Shown: piece by piece, positions 1 through 8,269 of the stretch
How positions within the stretch are numbered: the stretch's first letter is position 1
How the letters are laid out: the number at the start of each line of letters is the position of its first letter
Origin: Labilibaculum sp.
Lineage (GTDB): Bacteria > Bacteroidota > Bacteroidia > Bacteroidales > Marinifilaceae
NCBI RefSeq assembly: GCF_963664555.1
Contig: NZ_OY761461.1
Location: 2,480,001 to 2,544,000 of the forward strand
DNA length: 64,000 nt
Direction of reading: 5' to 3'
Translations under genes and position numbers: made by a program
Notes under the pieces: generated by a model
What the model saw: only the letters and a program-made list of their open reading frames with translations
Told to the model about the DNA's origin: nothing
Databases searched by the model: none

Positions 1-117
1 ATATTCTTTAAAAGGATTCCAGGAAATGATATCAGTTAATGCAATAATCAGTATAATCAGCATCATCAACCAAATCAGTATGCCTAAAGCCCAAATTGTT
101 TTCGTTAATAAATTCAT
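1..117 (-). CDS. Small two-helix membrane protein, partial (C-terminus beyond left edge)
   Basis: The reading frame begins at the ATG at 117 and runs off the window start, giving 39 residues that open with MNLLTKTIWALGILIWLMM and form one hydrophobic helix. It is a near-identical copy of the N-terminus of the gene at 755-958, and the similarity continues about 35 bp upstream of the start codon, so this is a recent duplication. Family and function are not recognised. Because the copy is truncated here, it cannot be said whether it is intact. Confidence 0.6.
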   Translation of the reverse strand, partial: MNLLTKTIWALGILIWLMMLIILIIALTDIISWNPFKEY

Positions 118-198
118 TTCAATCTGTTTATAAATATGTGGTGAATTCTAAGTAAACACAACCGTGTTTAGTCCAATAATCAATTTTTAGCCGTTCGC

Positions 199-420
199 TT
201 ATTCACTAACAGCCTTCATCTTCACATACACCATTTTCACAATAGCCAGAGTTGCCAAAATCTTAAGCATATTTCCAGCAGCAACACCAACAGCATAACC
301 CAAATTGTAAGGGGTAGAGTTGACATCGCTAAATGACATGTCGAATACTGTGAAAATAAGAGAAAGTAAAAAGATGCAAAATAGCATCAGAAAAAAACGG
401 AGGGTCTTGTCGTTTGTCAT
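199..420 (-). CDS. Small hydrophobic membrane protein, function unknown
   Basis: This 73-residue protein has two predicted membrane helices (about residues 9-27 and 41-63) separated by a short polar loop, with a charged C-terminus (KMVYVKMKAVSE). No signal peptide cleavage motif and no conserved catalytic residue is visible. It follows the 438-686 gene by 17 bp on the same strand, so the two are probably co-transcribed. It is one of a minus-strand cluster of tiny membrane proteins whose function I cannot assign. Confidence 0.55.
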   Translation of the reverse strand: MTNDKTLRFFLMLFCIFLLSLIFTVFDMSFSDVNSTPYNLGYAVGVAAGNMLKILATLAIVKMVYVKMKAVSE

Positions 421-437
421 TTTTAGTTTTTTAATAC

Positions 438-686
438 TTATGGTTTGGGTTGAATGTTTTTTGTCAGGTTATTTGTTTTTATAGCTTTTTCTGCATTTAT
501 CTTTTTAATCATTGCATTACCAATCAAACCGGCCAATACAAAAAAAATTAAAAAGCCTGCCGATGAAAAGATAATTTTCCAGGTTTCTCCAGTATCGAAA
601 CTATTAATCATGACAATAAAAGACCATATCAAACTTACCTTCATAGGAATAAGTACTGCAATAAATTTCTTCTTTAAGTCACTCAT
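438..686 (-). CDS. Small two-helix membrane protein, function unknown
   Basis: This 82-residue protein starts MSDLKKKFIAVLIPMK and has two hydrophobic segments (about residues 8-27 and 36-60). A lysine/asparagine-rich cytoplasmic-type tail follows (KKINAEKAIKTNNLTKN). It lies between two other small membrane-protein genes on the same strand and is probably in one transcript with 199-420. A same-length plus-strand reading frame over this region is less protein-like and was not used. No family was recognised. Confidence 0.55.
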   Translation of the reverse strand: MSDLKKKFIAVLIPMKVSLIWSFIVMINSFDTGETWKIIFSSAGFLIFFVLAGLIGNAMIKKINAEKAIKTNNLTKNIQPKP

Positions 687-754
687 GTCTTATCGATTTC
701 AATTTTACAAACTGTAATTTTGTCTCTCCTAATAGATTGTCACGATCAGAAATA

Positions 755-958
755 CTATACATTGCGTGTGTTCATTCTGTTTTTATAGGCATTTCGAATA
801 AATCCAGATGTGGCAATAAATCCGATTGCAATAATAAATCGATATTCCTTAAAAGGATTCCAGGAAATGATATCAGTCAATGCAATAATCAGTACAATCA
901 GCATCATCAACCAAATCAGTATGCCTAAAGCCCAAAATATTTTCGTTAATAAATTCAT
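755..958 (-). CDS. Small two-helix membrane protein, duplicated copy
   Basis: The start is set at the ATG at 958, giving 67 residues beginning MNLLTKIFWALGILIWLMM. The frame stays open further upstream to 1054, but similarity with the left-edge copy supports the internal start as the conserved one. There are two hydrophobic helices (about residues 9-30 and 39-55) and a basic C-terminus (RNAYKNRMNTRNV). Its first 39 residues are nearly identical to the partial gene at 1-117, so the locus carries paralogues about 842 bp apart. Function is unknown. The small size and tandem copies would suit an immunity or accessory membrane protein, but nothing proves this. Confidence 0.6.
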   Translation of the reverse strand: MNLLTKIFWALGILIWLMMLIVLIIALTDIISWNPFKEYRFIIAIGFIATSGFIRNAYKNRMNTRNV

Positions 959-968
959 ATCAGTCTGT

Positions 969-1226
969 CTATAAATATGTGGTGAATTTGAAATAAACAC
1001 AAGGGTGTTCATTTTTTTTATCAGTTTCTTTGCCTTCCCAATAAAACACCCCAAAGCTTTTTGTATAGTAAATAGCCCTGTGTTTTCTGTTTAGCCACCG
1101 AATGTAATCATAAAATGGGAATGTGTATTTGTTTTGCATGCAAAAAATGCCTGATGCAGTCAATATTTCCAAATTTGGTACTGCATATAATTCTTTGGGC
1201 ATTGCTTGTGCCGTAAGTTGTGGCAT
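969..1226 (-). CDS. Doubtful hypothetical protein
   Basis: An 85-codon frame starts at 1226 and has an aromatic-rich middle (YTFPFYDYIRWLNRKHRAIYY). It has no membrane segment and no recognised motif. It would be the first gene of the minus-strand small-protein cluster. A 14-bp palindrome TTTTGCATGCAAAA lies inside it at 1132-1145. It may be a real short gene or a chance frame in repeat-rich DNA. Confidence 0.3.
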   Translation of the reverse strand: MPQLTAQAMPKELYAVPNLEILTASGIFCMQNKYTFPFYDYIRWLNRKHRAIYYTKSFGVFYWEGKETDKKNEHPCVYFKFTTYL

Positions 1227-1244
1227 GTGTTTTCTTCCTTTTCT

Positions 1245-1277
1245 AAAATCTCTTGTTAGTCAGGGGTAAGAGATTTT
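1245..1277. repeat. 10-bp perfect inverted repeat
   Basis: Arms AAAATCTCTT (1245-1254) and AAGAGATTTT (1268-1277) flank a 13-base loop. Neither strand has a U-tract directly after the stem, so it is not a convincing terminator. It lies in the gap before the gene at 1595 and could be a protein-binding site or a repeat end. Confidence 0.4.
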
Positions 1278-1594
1278 AATGTGGTTCGTAAACTGCATTT
1301 TTCTTTTTGCTTCCTTATAATTTATTTAACGCATAAATTTTTTTCGTTGTGTTTTTTTTTTATAAAATCCGCAAGGGCGTGTGTTTACTGCATCTCCAGT
1401 TGTATGCGTACATAATAATTGTGCTGTTCTGAAGTACTAATGCGCTGAAAAGTTTTTTTATTTAATAATTATTATTTAGATTCAATATGTTTTTGTTAAG
1501 CAGTTGTTCCCGGCCGGGGCGGTACAATCAAAACAAAATTTGTGTGGATGAACAGGTGAGGAAGGATAGTATTCACTTTTTTAAAACTATTATT
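1278..1594. other. AT-rich intergenic stretch, nothing assigned
   Basis: This stretch contains long T-tracts (about 1338-1361) and no convincing reading frame. No clear match to the TAnnTTTG promoter element was found upstream of the next gene. It probably holds that gene's promoter and leader, but I cannot place them. Confidence 0.4.
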
Positions 1595-2341
1595 ATGTCT
1601 GATCAACAAGATTTGTTGAATTATTTGGAAGAAATTAAGGCAGTGCCCGATGAAAAGATTGTGTATTGCGATCTGCCCTACAAGGTATTTATCGACGAAT
1701 GTGAAGGGCTTCACTCTCGTGCAAGTATCGATTTGCCTTTGTTGCAGGCTTTTAATTTTAATCCTGAAAAATTGGATCGTCTTTTGGGTTTAACCAGGGC
1801 GCTGCGCACCTCTCAATCGAACTGGGAATCGATGAAAACCGATAAGAAAATGGCAATGGATATTTGGGAAGCCGAAGCTCCTGCCATGTATATGTTTCAT
1901 CATGAATTAATTGCTCATATGGGTTTTGCATTTAGAGCTGATCCAGGCTTGCTAAAAATGTTAGATCTTATTAAAGAGGGCGATTCGAGAGCCGATACGA
2001 TTCAGGATTTGGCCAGCTTGTCGATTTTGGGTAAGGAAAATCAAGATTTATTAACTGCTATTAATTTTGATTTGTCTCAACTGGATACTGCAGCCGAAAT
2101 GGCCGACAGAATGGGGCGTTTGTTAGGTGATATTAATGGTAGAATGTATTTTGAGGATGAGATTAAACTAATCCGCGATAAAGCCTACACCTTAACAAAA
2201 GAAGTGGTTGATGACATTCGTGCTTACGGCAAATTTGCATTTAGAAATAAGGAAGTAAAGCTGCACGGGTACGCCAGTAAATACAACCGCGAACGTGCGG
2301 CAGCATACCGAAAGGCTAAGGCCGGAGAAGAAATTATTTAA
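1595..2341 (+). CDS. Conserved-looking hypothetical protein, mostly alpha-helical
   Basis: The ATG at 1595 (MSDQQDLLNYLEEI) is chosen over an upstream in-frame start at 1487, whose extra 36 residues are low quality. The product is 248 residues, soluble and Asp/Glu/Leu-rich, with no signal peptide or membrane segment. The C-terminus is basic (GYASKYNRERAAAYRKAKA) and reads like a nucleic-acid- or partner-binding tail, which is inference only. No catalytic motif was recognised. It stands alone, followed by two hairpins and then by repeat-rich DNA. I do not recognise the family. Confidence 0.75.
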   Translation: MSDQQDLLNYLEEIKAVPDEKIVYCDLPYKVFIDECEGLHSRASIDLPLLQAFNFNPEKLDRLLGLTRALRTSQSNWESMKTDKKMAMDIWEAEAPAMYMFHHELIAHMGFAFRADPGLLKMLDLIKEGDSRADTIQDLASLSILGKENQDLLTAINFDLSQLDTAAEMADRMGRLLGDINGRMYFEDEIKLIRDKAYTLTKEVVDDIRAYGKFAFRNKEVKLHGYASKYNRERAAAYRKAKAGEEII

Positions 2342-2347
2342 ATGCCT

Positions 2348-2371
2348 GAGGATGCTGCTGTCATCCTCTTT
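2348..2371 (+). terminator. Weak hairpin terminator
   Basis: The 7-bp stem GAGGATG/CATCCTC (2348-2354 and 2362-2368) starts 7 bases after the upstream stop codon and is followed by TTTTG. It is weaker than the hairpin at 2402. Confidence 0.45.
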
Positions 2372-2401
2372 TGTTACTTGTTTTTGATGTTTAAGTTGTA
2401 T

Positions 2402-2429
2402 GGAGAGCAGATTTGCTCTCCATTTTTTT
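2402..2429 (+). terminator. Rho-independent terminator
   Basis: A perfect 8-bp stem GGAGAGCA/TGCTCTCC (2402-2409 and 2414-2421) with a 4-base loop is followed by ATTTTTTTA. It is the likely main terminator of the gene ending at 2341. Confidence 0.7.
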
Positions 2430-2626
2430 ATTTCTGTACGCTAAGGATAGTCATTTGCACGCAGGGATGGACTTCCGTTACGCCGGTTTTTTGTTCCGTA
2501 CGCTTCGGTGAAAGTTCTGTTACCTGATTTTATCATTCGTAGGCCAAGGAATGTGTTCCGGTATTTGGGTTTGGTGCTGCGTACGCAATTTTAGTTGTTC
2601 CGTAACAAGGGGTAGGTATTCCTTGT

Positions 2627-2710
2627 TGTCACGGAAGTCTTACTCCATGTCACGGAAGTTTCATCCCATGTCACGGAAACCTTTCCCCATGTCACGGAAG
2701 AGCAATTTTC
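2627..2710. repeat. Four 21-bp tandem repeats (TGTCACGGAA core)
   Basis: The core TGTCACGGAA recurs at 2627, 2648, 2669 and 2690, exactly 21 bp apart, with variable 11-base remainders. On the plus strand a 75-codon frame (2551-2778) reads the array as a 7-residue repeat beginning MSRK. The surroundings are rich in further CCGTTAC/CCGTACG-like words. The period of seven codons is notable, but the frame has no other protein character and coding is not claimed. It is not a CRISPR array, because the variable parts are far too short. Confidence 0.75.
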
Positions 2711-2869
2711 GGACACGGATTGGCTTATTGCGGCGCACAAATCTATTTTGTCCGCAAATGAGCCTGTTTTGCAAATAGAAGTACTCCGTCAGGCTGCTGC
2801 GATTTTAGACTAACCGGTATTTATAGGTTTGAATCCTTTCGTAAGCGATTGCTGTTATGCTGTTTTGCA

Positions 2870-2946
2870 TCACCCCAAACTCCTAAAGGAGCTTAAAAAA
2901 AACAGCAGATGTAGCAGGTCCCCTTTAGGGGATTTAGGGGTGGTTT
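2870..2946. repeat. Imperfect inverted repeat of the ccc-taaa-ggg intergenic type
   Basis: A left arm around CACCCCAAACTCCTAAAGGA (2870-2889) pairs imperfectly with a right arm around TCCCCTTTAGGGGATTTAGG (2920-2939) and the following GGTGG. Similar C-tract/G-tract elements are common between genes in Bacteroidota. A related one lies at 57010-57090 in this window. Confidence 0.5.
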
Positions 2947-3095
2947 CGAGCAGTGAGTTTTAATGATTGTTGTGAGGCAGAGCACTGTGAGGGTAAAATT
3001 TGCGAATTATGAGTTGCGAATTTGTACCTTATGAAATGTTTATACCAAAATGATTTTGACACACAGGGGCATGATTGTTCCAGCATGGCAGGTTC

Positions 3096-3112
3096 TCCCG
3101 ATAAATTCGGGA
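3096..3112. repeat. Short palindrome TCCCGA-N5-TCGGGA
   Basis: Arms lie at 3096-3101 and 3107-3112 and are followed by CAGGCT. It sits in the same repeat-rich non-coding stretch, with a motif CACAGAGGCACCGAG at about 3180-3194. Both resemble short interspersed words that I associate with bacterial intergenic DNA. Confidence 0.4.
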
Positions 3113-3375
3113 CAGGCTATATGGTAAACTTAAAATTATAGTCATATGATATAACGTAAGCCATGTATCCTTTTTTTCCACAGAGGCACCGAGTGTGATT
3201 TTATAATTGGTGTAATTTGCAGTTTATGCTTTATGGGGCAGTCAATGTCTGTTTAAAAAAAACAGTTCAATTTCTTAATTAAAGAAAATATTCCGCAATT
3301 GACTTACTGCCTTACTGTGAATTATTTACTGCCGCAATTTTTCATTGGATATTTATATTTTCGATTTTTTACCGC

Positions 3376-3393
3376 ATTTATAACGTTATAAAT
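3376..3393. promoter_or_regulatory. Perfect 18-bp CG-centred palindrome, candidate operator
   Basis: ATTTATAACGTTATAAAT is a perfect palindrome with a central CG, 222 bp upstream of the first glycogen-operon start codon. LacI-family operators are typically CG-centred palindromes of this size and often control polysaccharide genes, so an operator is plausible. No LacI-type regulator gene lies in the window. A second palindrome, TTTGCATGCAAA, follows at 3417-3428. Confidence 0.4.
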
Positions 3394-3615
3394 ATTCCTT
3401 TTTCTGTCCGGCAGCGTTTGCATGCAAATTGATGAAAAAACAATATGTTAATTGTGCAAAAAACGAACAAAAAATTCACAAAAAAATAATATAAAAAAGG
3501 ACGGTAAGGCGTTATTATTCGGAATAAAATCAATAACTTTAAGGAAAATCCAACTTTTTTTTATGATAAGATGGCTATCTAACCATTTGTAAATCAATCC
3601 TAACATCGTTTGCGT

Positions 3616-5550
3616 ATGGACTACCTCAAGTTTGATAAGGCTCAATTGGTAAATACCGAGTATTCTTTAAAAAAAGAATACATTAGAACCAATCGTGCTG
3701 GCTCTTTTGCCAGTTCAACTATTATTAACTGCAACACACGAAAATATCATGGGCTGTTAATATGTCCAATAGATCATTTTGGTGGAGATAATCATGTGTT
3801 GTTATCTTCCTTGGATGAAACAATAATTCAGCATGATGCTCCTTTTAATTTGGGAATCCATAAATTTCCAGGCGAATACAGTCCGAAAGGAAACAAGTAT
3901 GTGCGTGAATATATCATGGATCCAACTCCTACAATAATCTACCGGGTAGGGGGTGTGATTTTAAGAAAGGAACTTCTTTTGGTTGAAAAAGAACAACGTG
4001 TTTTGGTTCGGTATACTTTGCTCGAGGCTAATTCTCCAACAACACTTCGATTACAACCTTTTTTGGCTTTTAGGAACATTCATTCCTTAACCAAAGCAAA
4101 TTTGGATGCCAATACCCGATCAGAAGACGTTGACAATGGGGTTAAGATCCGTTTGTATCAGGATTTCCCATATCTATACATGCAGACTTCTGTTGAATCA
4201 GAGTTTGTTCATGTGCCCGATTGGTATTACAATGTAGAGTACAAGGAAGAAAAGAAAAGAGGATACGATTGTCATGAGGATTTGTTTGTTCCCGGGTATT
4301 TTGAGATGAATATTAAAAAAGGAGAATCAATAGTATTCTCGGCCGGTACAAAAGAGATTTCCCCTAATGCAATATCCAAACAATTTACTTCTGAAATAAA
4401 GAAGAGAGTCAACCGCGATAGTTTTGAAAATTGTCTGGAAAATTCTGCCGTTCAGTTCTTTTCAATAAACGGTAAGGGAACAGGAATTATTAATGGTTTC
4501 CCCTGGTTTAGTACCAGCGAACGAAATACCTATTTGTCCTTGCCGGGATTGACTTTGGCACGAGGCGATCAGAAGACTTTTCTGGATGTGTTTAATACGG
4601 TATTTAAGCGGGTTTGCAATCGCTTTTCAATGGATCCGGCTATTAATGGAGGAAGGTTTTCGGTTGATGTTCCTTTATGGTCATTTTGGACGCTGCAAAA
4701 ATACATTGAAGCTGGTGCAGACAGAAAGGAGATTTGGAAAAAACACAGCAAAAAGATTAAGGAGATATTGCAGTACTACAAACATGGATCGAACTTGGCC
4801 ATCAGCATGCATGAAAATGGAATGCTATGGATAACAGAGCAAGGCGTAACCTGGATGAATATCAAGCATCATGGGCTTTGTTTGAATCGGCGTATGGGGT
4901 ATGTTGTTGAGATTAATGCGCTTTGGTACAATGCCATTTGTTTTGCATTGGAAATGGCAGGGGAAGCTAAAGACAAAGAGTTTGCAACGGAATGGTCAGG
5001 TGTTAAAGAAAATTTGAAAGAATCATTTATTGAAACCTTTTGTGATGAAAGTAAAACGTATCTGGCCGATTATGTAGACGATACTCATAAGAGTTGGGCT
5101 GTTCGCCCCAATCAATTATTTGCAGTATCACTGCCCTATTCCTGTCTTTCCGACGATCAGAAGAAAGGTGTGCTGGATGTAATTGAGAAGGAGCTGTTAA
5201 CGCCAAGAGGTTTGCGGACACTTTCGCCTAAAAATCATGAATATGTGGGTGTGATTGCAGGAAACGAGGAAGAGAGAAATAGGGCTTTCCACAATGGATC
5301 TGTTTTTCCTTGGTTGATCGGACATTTTGCTGAAGCTTATTTAAAGCTTTACAAATTGGGGGGTGAGACTAAGATTCAAAGATGGTTGGCCGTATTTGAA
5401 GACAGTTTGCTCGAGCATGGAGTGGGCACTGTATCTGAAATTTACAGCGGAAATCCGCCTCACAAGCCAAATGAGGCTACTTCTTATGCGTTGAGTGTAG
5501 CAGAAGTTATTAGAGTGAATAAAATGTTTAATGAATCATCTTTAAAATAG
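3616..5550 (+). CDS. Glycogen debranching enzyme (amylo-alpha-1,6-glucosidase, bacterial type)
   Basis: The enzyme hydrolyses alpha-1,6 branch points of glycogen, in the cytosol. The ATG at 3616 is preferred over the in-frame TTG two codons upstream. The 644-residue product has an N-terminal GDE-type domain (EYIRTNRAGSFASST and KYHGLL near residues 20-50) and a C-terminal (alpha/alpha)6 domain with the hallmarks AVRPNQLFAVSLP and GTVSEIYSG...EATSYALSVAE. There is no signal peptide. It opens a three-gene block with the GT4 enzyme 7 bp downstream and the GH57 amylase, an order I know from other Bacteroidota. The clade differs from E. coli GlgX, so no symbol is given. Confidence 0.92.
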   Translation: MDYLKFDKAQLVNTEYSLKKEYIRTNRAGSFASSTIINCNTRKYHGLLICPIDHFGGDNHVLLSSLDETIIQHDAPFNLGIHKFPGEYSPKGNKYVREYIMDPTPTIIYRVGGVILRKELLLVEKEQRVLVRYTLLEANSPTTLRLQPFLAFRNIHSLTKANLDANTRSEDVDNGVKIRLYQDFPYLYMQTSVESEFVHVPDWYYNVEYKEEKKRGYDCHEDLFVPGYFEMNIKKGESIVFSAGTKEISPNAISKQFTSEIKKRVNRDSFENCLENSAVQFFSINGKGTGIINGFPWFSTSERNTYLSLPGLTLARGDQKTFLDVFNTVFKRVCNRFSMDPAINGGRFSVDVPLWSFWTLQKYIEAGADRKEIWKKHSKKIKEILQYYKHGSNLAISMHENGMLWITEQGVTWMNIKHHGLCLNRRMGYVVEINALWYNAICFALEMAGEAKDKEFATEWSGVKENLKESFIETFCDESKTYLADYVDDTHKSWAVRPNQLFAVSLPYSCLSDDQKKGVLDVIEKELLTPRGLRTLSPKNHEYVGVIAGNEEERNRAFHNGSVFPWLIGHFAEAYLKLYKLGGETKIQRWLAVFEDSLLEHGVGTVSEIYSGNPPHKPNEATSYALSVAEVIRVNKMFNESSLK

Positions 5551-5557
5551 TCTTACT

Positions 5558-6868
5558 ATGAAAGTTTTAATGTTTGGGTGGGAGTTTCCACCTCATATTT
5601 CTGGCGGATTGGGTACGGCTTGTTACGGATTAACTAAAGGCTTGGCAAAAATTGATGATTTAGATATTGTTTTTGTAGTCCCAAAAGCACACGGTGACGA
5701 AGATCAGAGTACAATGAGTCTGGTTGGTGCCAATTCGGTAACTATTGGGCAGGTTCAGTCTCATGTCGAAAAATTTAAATCTCAGCATACCTATCTGGAG
5801 GTGGAATCGCAATTGGTACCCTATAATGATCCTGATGAATATTATACGTTTAGGAGTCAGGATTTGTATGGAAAAAATAAGTTGATTAAAGTTGATAAGG
5901 AGGGGAAGCTGGAATTTAGCGGAAAGTACGGTGCCGACCTTATGGAAGAAATCTATAAGTATGCGTTTGTTGCTTCATCAATTTCTGCAGATCATGAACA
6001 TGATGTGATTCATGCACATGACTGGCTTTGTTACCCTGCAGGGATAGCTGCAAAAGAGGTGTCGGGAAAACCATTGGTAATTCATGTACATGCCACCGAT
6101 TTCGATAGAAGTGGAGGAAATGTAAATCCAAAGGTTTACGAGATAGAAAAAAAGGGAATGGATGCCGCCGATAAAATTATTGCCGTGAGCAATTTGACCC
6201 GCAATATTGTGATCGAAAAATATGGACAGGATCCCAATAAGGTGGTTACTGTTTACAATGCTGTTGAACCTGTTTCAATGGAAGAAAAGCTTAAAATTAA
6301 AAAAGGAGTAAAAGAAAAAGTAGTGACTTTTTTAGGGCGGATAACCATGCAGAAAGGGCCGGAATATTTTGTTGAAGCAGCTTATCAGGTTTTGAAAAGA
6401 ACAAATGATGTGCGGTTCGTAATGGCTGGCAGTGGGGATATGCTGGAGGAAATGGTAGACCGGGCCGCTCAATTGGGAATAAGTGATAAGTTTCATTTTA
6501 CGGGATTTTTAAAGGGAGATGATGTGTTTAATATGTTCCTTTTAAGTGATGTGTATGTAATGCCTTCTGTATCTGAGCCATTTGGGATATCTCCCTTGGA
6601 GGCGATGCAATCAAATGTACCGGTTATTATATCGAAGCAATCAGGAGTTTCAGAAATACTGACTCATGCTGTAAAGGTAGATTATTGGGATATTGATGCT
6701 ATGGCCGATGCCATTTACGGAATTATTAAATATGAAGCTCTTTCGAAAGTTTTTAAGGAAGAGGGTAAAGAGGAAGTGGATAATTTGAAGTGGGCCAATG
6801 CGGCTGTTAATGTTCATGATGTCTATGTTTCCGCAATCAAATTATTCGAACCATTAGTAAAAAATTAA
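5558..6868 (+). CDS. Glycosyltransferase family 4 (glycogen-synthase-like)
   Basis: This 436-residue GT-B enzyme carries the N-terminal WEFPPHISGGLGTACYGL motif with a Gly-rich donor/acceptor loop, an HAHDW motif in mid N-domain, and the retaining-GT signature SEPFGISPLEAM (E-x7-E) near residue 340. It probably transfers glucose from a nucleotide sugar to an alpha-glucan. The sequence does not show whether it elongates glycogen or makes a primer or maltose-type product. It lies 7 bp after the debranching enzyme and 4 bp before the GH57 gene, so tight co-transcription is expected. The window also encodes a GT3 synthase, so two synthases may share the work. Confidence 0.88.
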   Translation: MKVLMFGWEFPPHISGGLGTACYGLTKGLAKIDDLDIVFVVPKAHGDEDQSTMSLVGANSVTIGQVQSHVEKFKSQHTYLEVESQLVPYNDPDEYYTFRSQDLYGKNKLIKVDKEGKLEFSGKYGADLMEEIYKYAFVASSISADHEHDVIHAHDWLCYPAGIAAKEVSGKPLVIHVHATDFDRSGGNVNPKVYEIEKKGMDAADKIIAVSNLTRNIVIEKYGQDPNKVVTVYNAVEPVSMEEKLKIKKGVKEKVVTFLGRITMQKGPEYFVEAAYQVLKRTNDVRFVMAGSGDMLEEMVDRAAQLGISDKFHFTGFLKGDDVFNMFLLSDVYVMPSVSEPFGISPLEAMQSNVPVIISKQSGVSEILTHAVKVDYWDIDAMADAIYGIIKYEALSKVFKEEGKEEVDNLKWANAAVNVHDVYVSAIKLFEPLVKN

Positions 6869-6872
6869 GATT

Positions 6873-8159
6873 ATGAAGGCACTTTGTTTATATTTTCAGA
6901 TTCATCAACCCTTACGTTTAAAAAGATATCGTTTTTTTGATATTGGCAATGATCACTACTATTACGATGATTATACCAATGAGTCGATCATGAGAAAAAT
7001 TGCAGATGAGTGTTATCTGCCTGCAAATAAAATTGTTTTGGAATTATTAAAAAACAACAAAGGCAAGTTTAAAATATCATTTTCTATCACGGGCATTGCC
7101 TTGGATCAACTCGAGCAATATGCACCGGAAGTTATTGATACTTTCAAAGATCTGGCCAAAACGGGAGATGTTGAGTTTTTAGCAGAAACTTATTCTCATT
7201 CTCTTGCTTCATTAATCAATAAAGAGGAGTTTGTTCAGCAAGTTACAAGTCACAGCGATAAAATAGAAGCTCTTTTTGGAGTTCGGCCATCTGTATTTCG
7301 AAACACAGAAATGATTTATTCGGACGAAATTGGAGAAATGGTTTCCAAAATGGGGTATAAGGCAATTTTAACAGAAGGAGCCAAGCACATCTTGGGTTGG
7401 AAGAGTCCAAATTATTTGTACTGCAACGCAATCAATCCCAAGCTAAAAGTTTTAATGCGTAATTACAAACTAAGTGATGATATTTCATTCCGGTTTTCAT
7501 CTGAAGGATGGAAGGAATGGCCGTTAACAACAACTAAATTTGTTGGCTGGCTGAATGAAATGGATGAAAAAGAAGATTTTGTGAATATATTTATGGATTA
7601 TGAAACCTTCGGTGAACATCAGAAGAAGAAATCTGGAATTTTTGAATTCTTAGCTCACCTTCCTCAGGAGGTTATTTCGAAATCGAAATATAAATTTGCA
7701 ACTCCTTCTGAGCTTGCTTCTGAATTTCATCCAATTGCCCAGGCGCATGTGCCTAATGCAATTTCATGGGCAGATGAAGAGCGTGATTTGTCGGCATGGC
7801 TGGGCAACAAACTTCAGGATGAAGCTTTCCGAAAATTATATGCATTACGTGACGATGTTGCAGCTGTAAATGATGACCGAATTAACCTGGATTGGAAATT
7901 TTTACAAGCCAGCGATCATTTTTACTACATGTGCACCAAGTTTGCTTCTGATGGTGATGTGCATTCTTATTTTAATCCGTACAGCTCACCTTACGATGCA
8001 TTTATTAATTATATGAATGTATTAAGTGATTTTCAGATACGCTTGAAATTGATTAAAGATGGTTTAGCCCTTGATCCCGAAGAATTGCAATATCAAATTT
8101 CACAAAAGGATGAATTAATTGCTAAATATGAAAGGGAGCTAAGTGAATTGAAAAATTAA
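6873..8159 (+). CDS. Glycoside hydrolase family 57 alpha-amylase/4-alpha-glucanotransferase
   Basis: The 428-residue cytosolic enzyme shows the GH57 signatures: HQPLRL at residues 11-16, SFSITG, ETYSHSLASL, the nucleophile region VFRNTEMIY (Glu) and the acid region FMDYETFGEHQ (Asp). It acts on alpha-1,4 glucan by hydrolysis or glucanotransfer; the sequence alone does not separate these. The C-terminus ends in a short charged coiled-coil-like segment (DELIAKYERELSELK). It is the third gene of the tight operon beginning at 3616. A 110-bp gap follows before the synthase-phosphorylase gene. Confidence 0.9.
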   Translation: MKALCLYFQIHQPLRLKRYRFFDIGNDHYYYDDYTNESIMRKIADECYLPANKIVLELLKNNKGKFKISFSITGIALDQLEQYAPEVIDTFKDLAKTGDVEFLAETYSHSLASLINKEEFVQQVTSHSDKIEALFGVRPSVFRNTEMIYSDEIGEMVSKMGYKAILTEGAKHILGWKSPNYLYCNAINPKLKVLMRNYKLSDDISFRFSSEGWKEWPLTTTKFVGWLNEMDEKEDFVNIFMDYETFGEHQKKKSGIFEFLAHLPQEVISKSKYKFATPSELASEFHPIAQAHVPNAISWADEERDLSAWLGNKLQDEAFRKLYALRDDVAAVNDDRINLDWKFLQASDHFYYMCTKFASDGDVHSYFNPYSSPYDAFINYMNVLSDFQIRLKLIKDGLALDPEELQYQISQKDELIAKYERELSELKN

Positions 8160-8269
8160 TCCTTAAAAAGGAAATCGTAAAAAATGTTCAGTTTATTAGT
8201 AATTATCAGATTTTAATGTAGTCAACACTTTAGCTGGGTCTAATAGCTAAAAGTAATTCGTAATGATAT

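Larger units (their letters stand above)
2431..3375. other. Long non-coding, repeat-rich stretch
   Basis: Nearly 1 kb holds no supported gene. It contains the 21-bp tandem array, two families of inverted repeats and degenerate words. Short frames here lack protein-like composition. It is probably a deposit of interspersed repeats between the gene at 1595 and the glycogen operon. Confidence 0.6.

Noticed and set aside
2627..2710. CRISPR-like array
   Set aside because: The period is only 21 bp, so the variable parts are 11 bases. There are four units and no cas genes.
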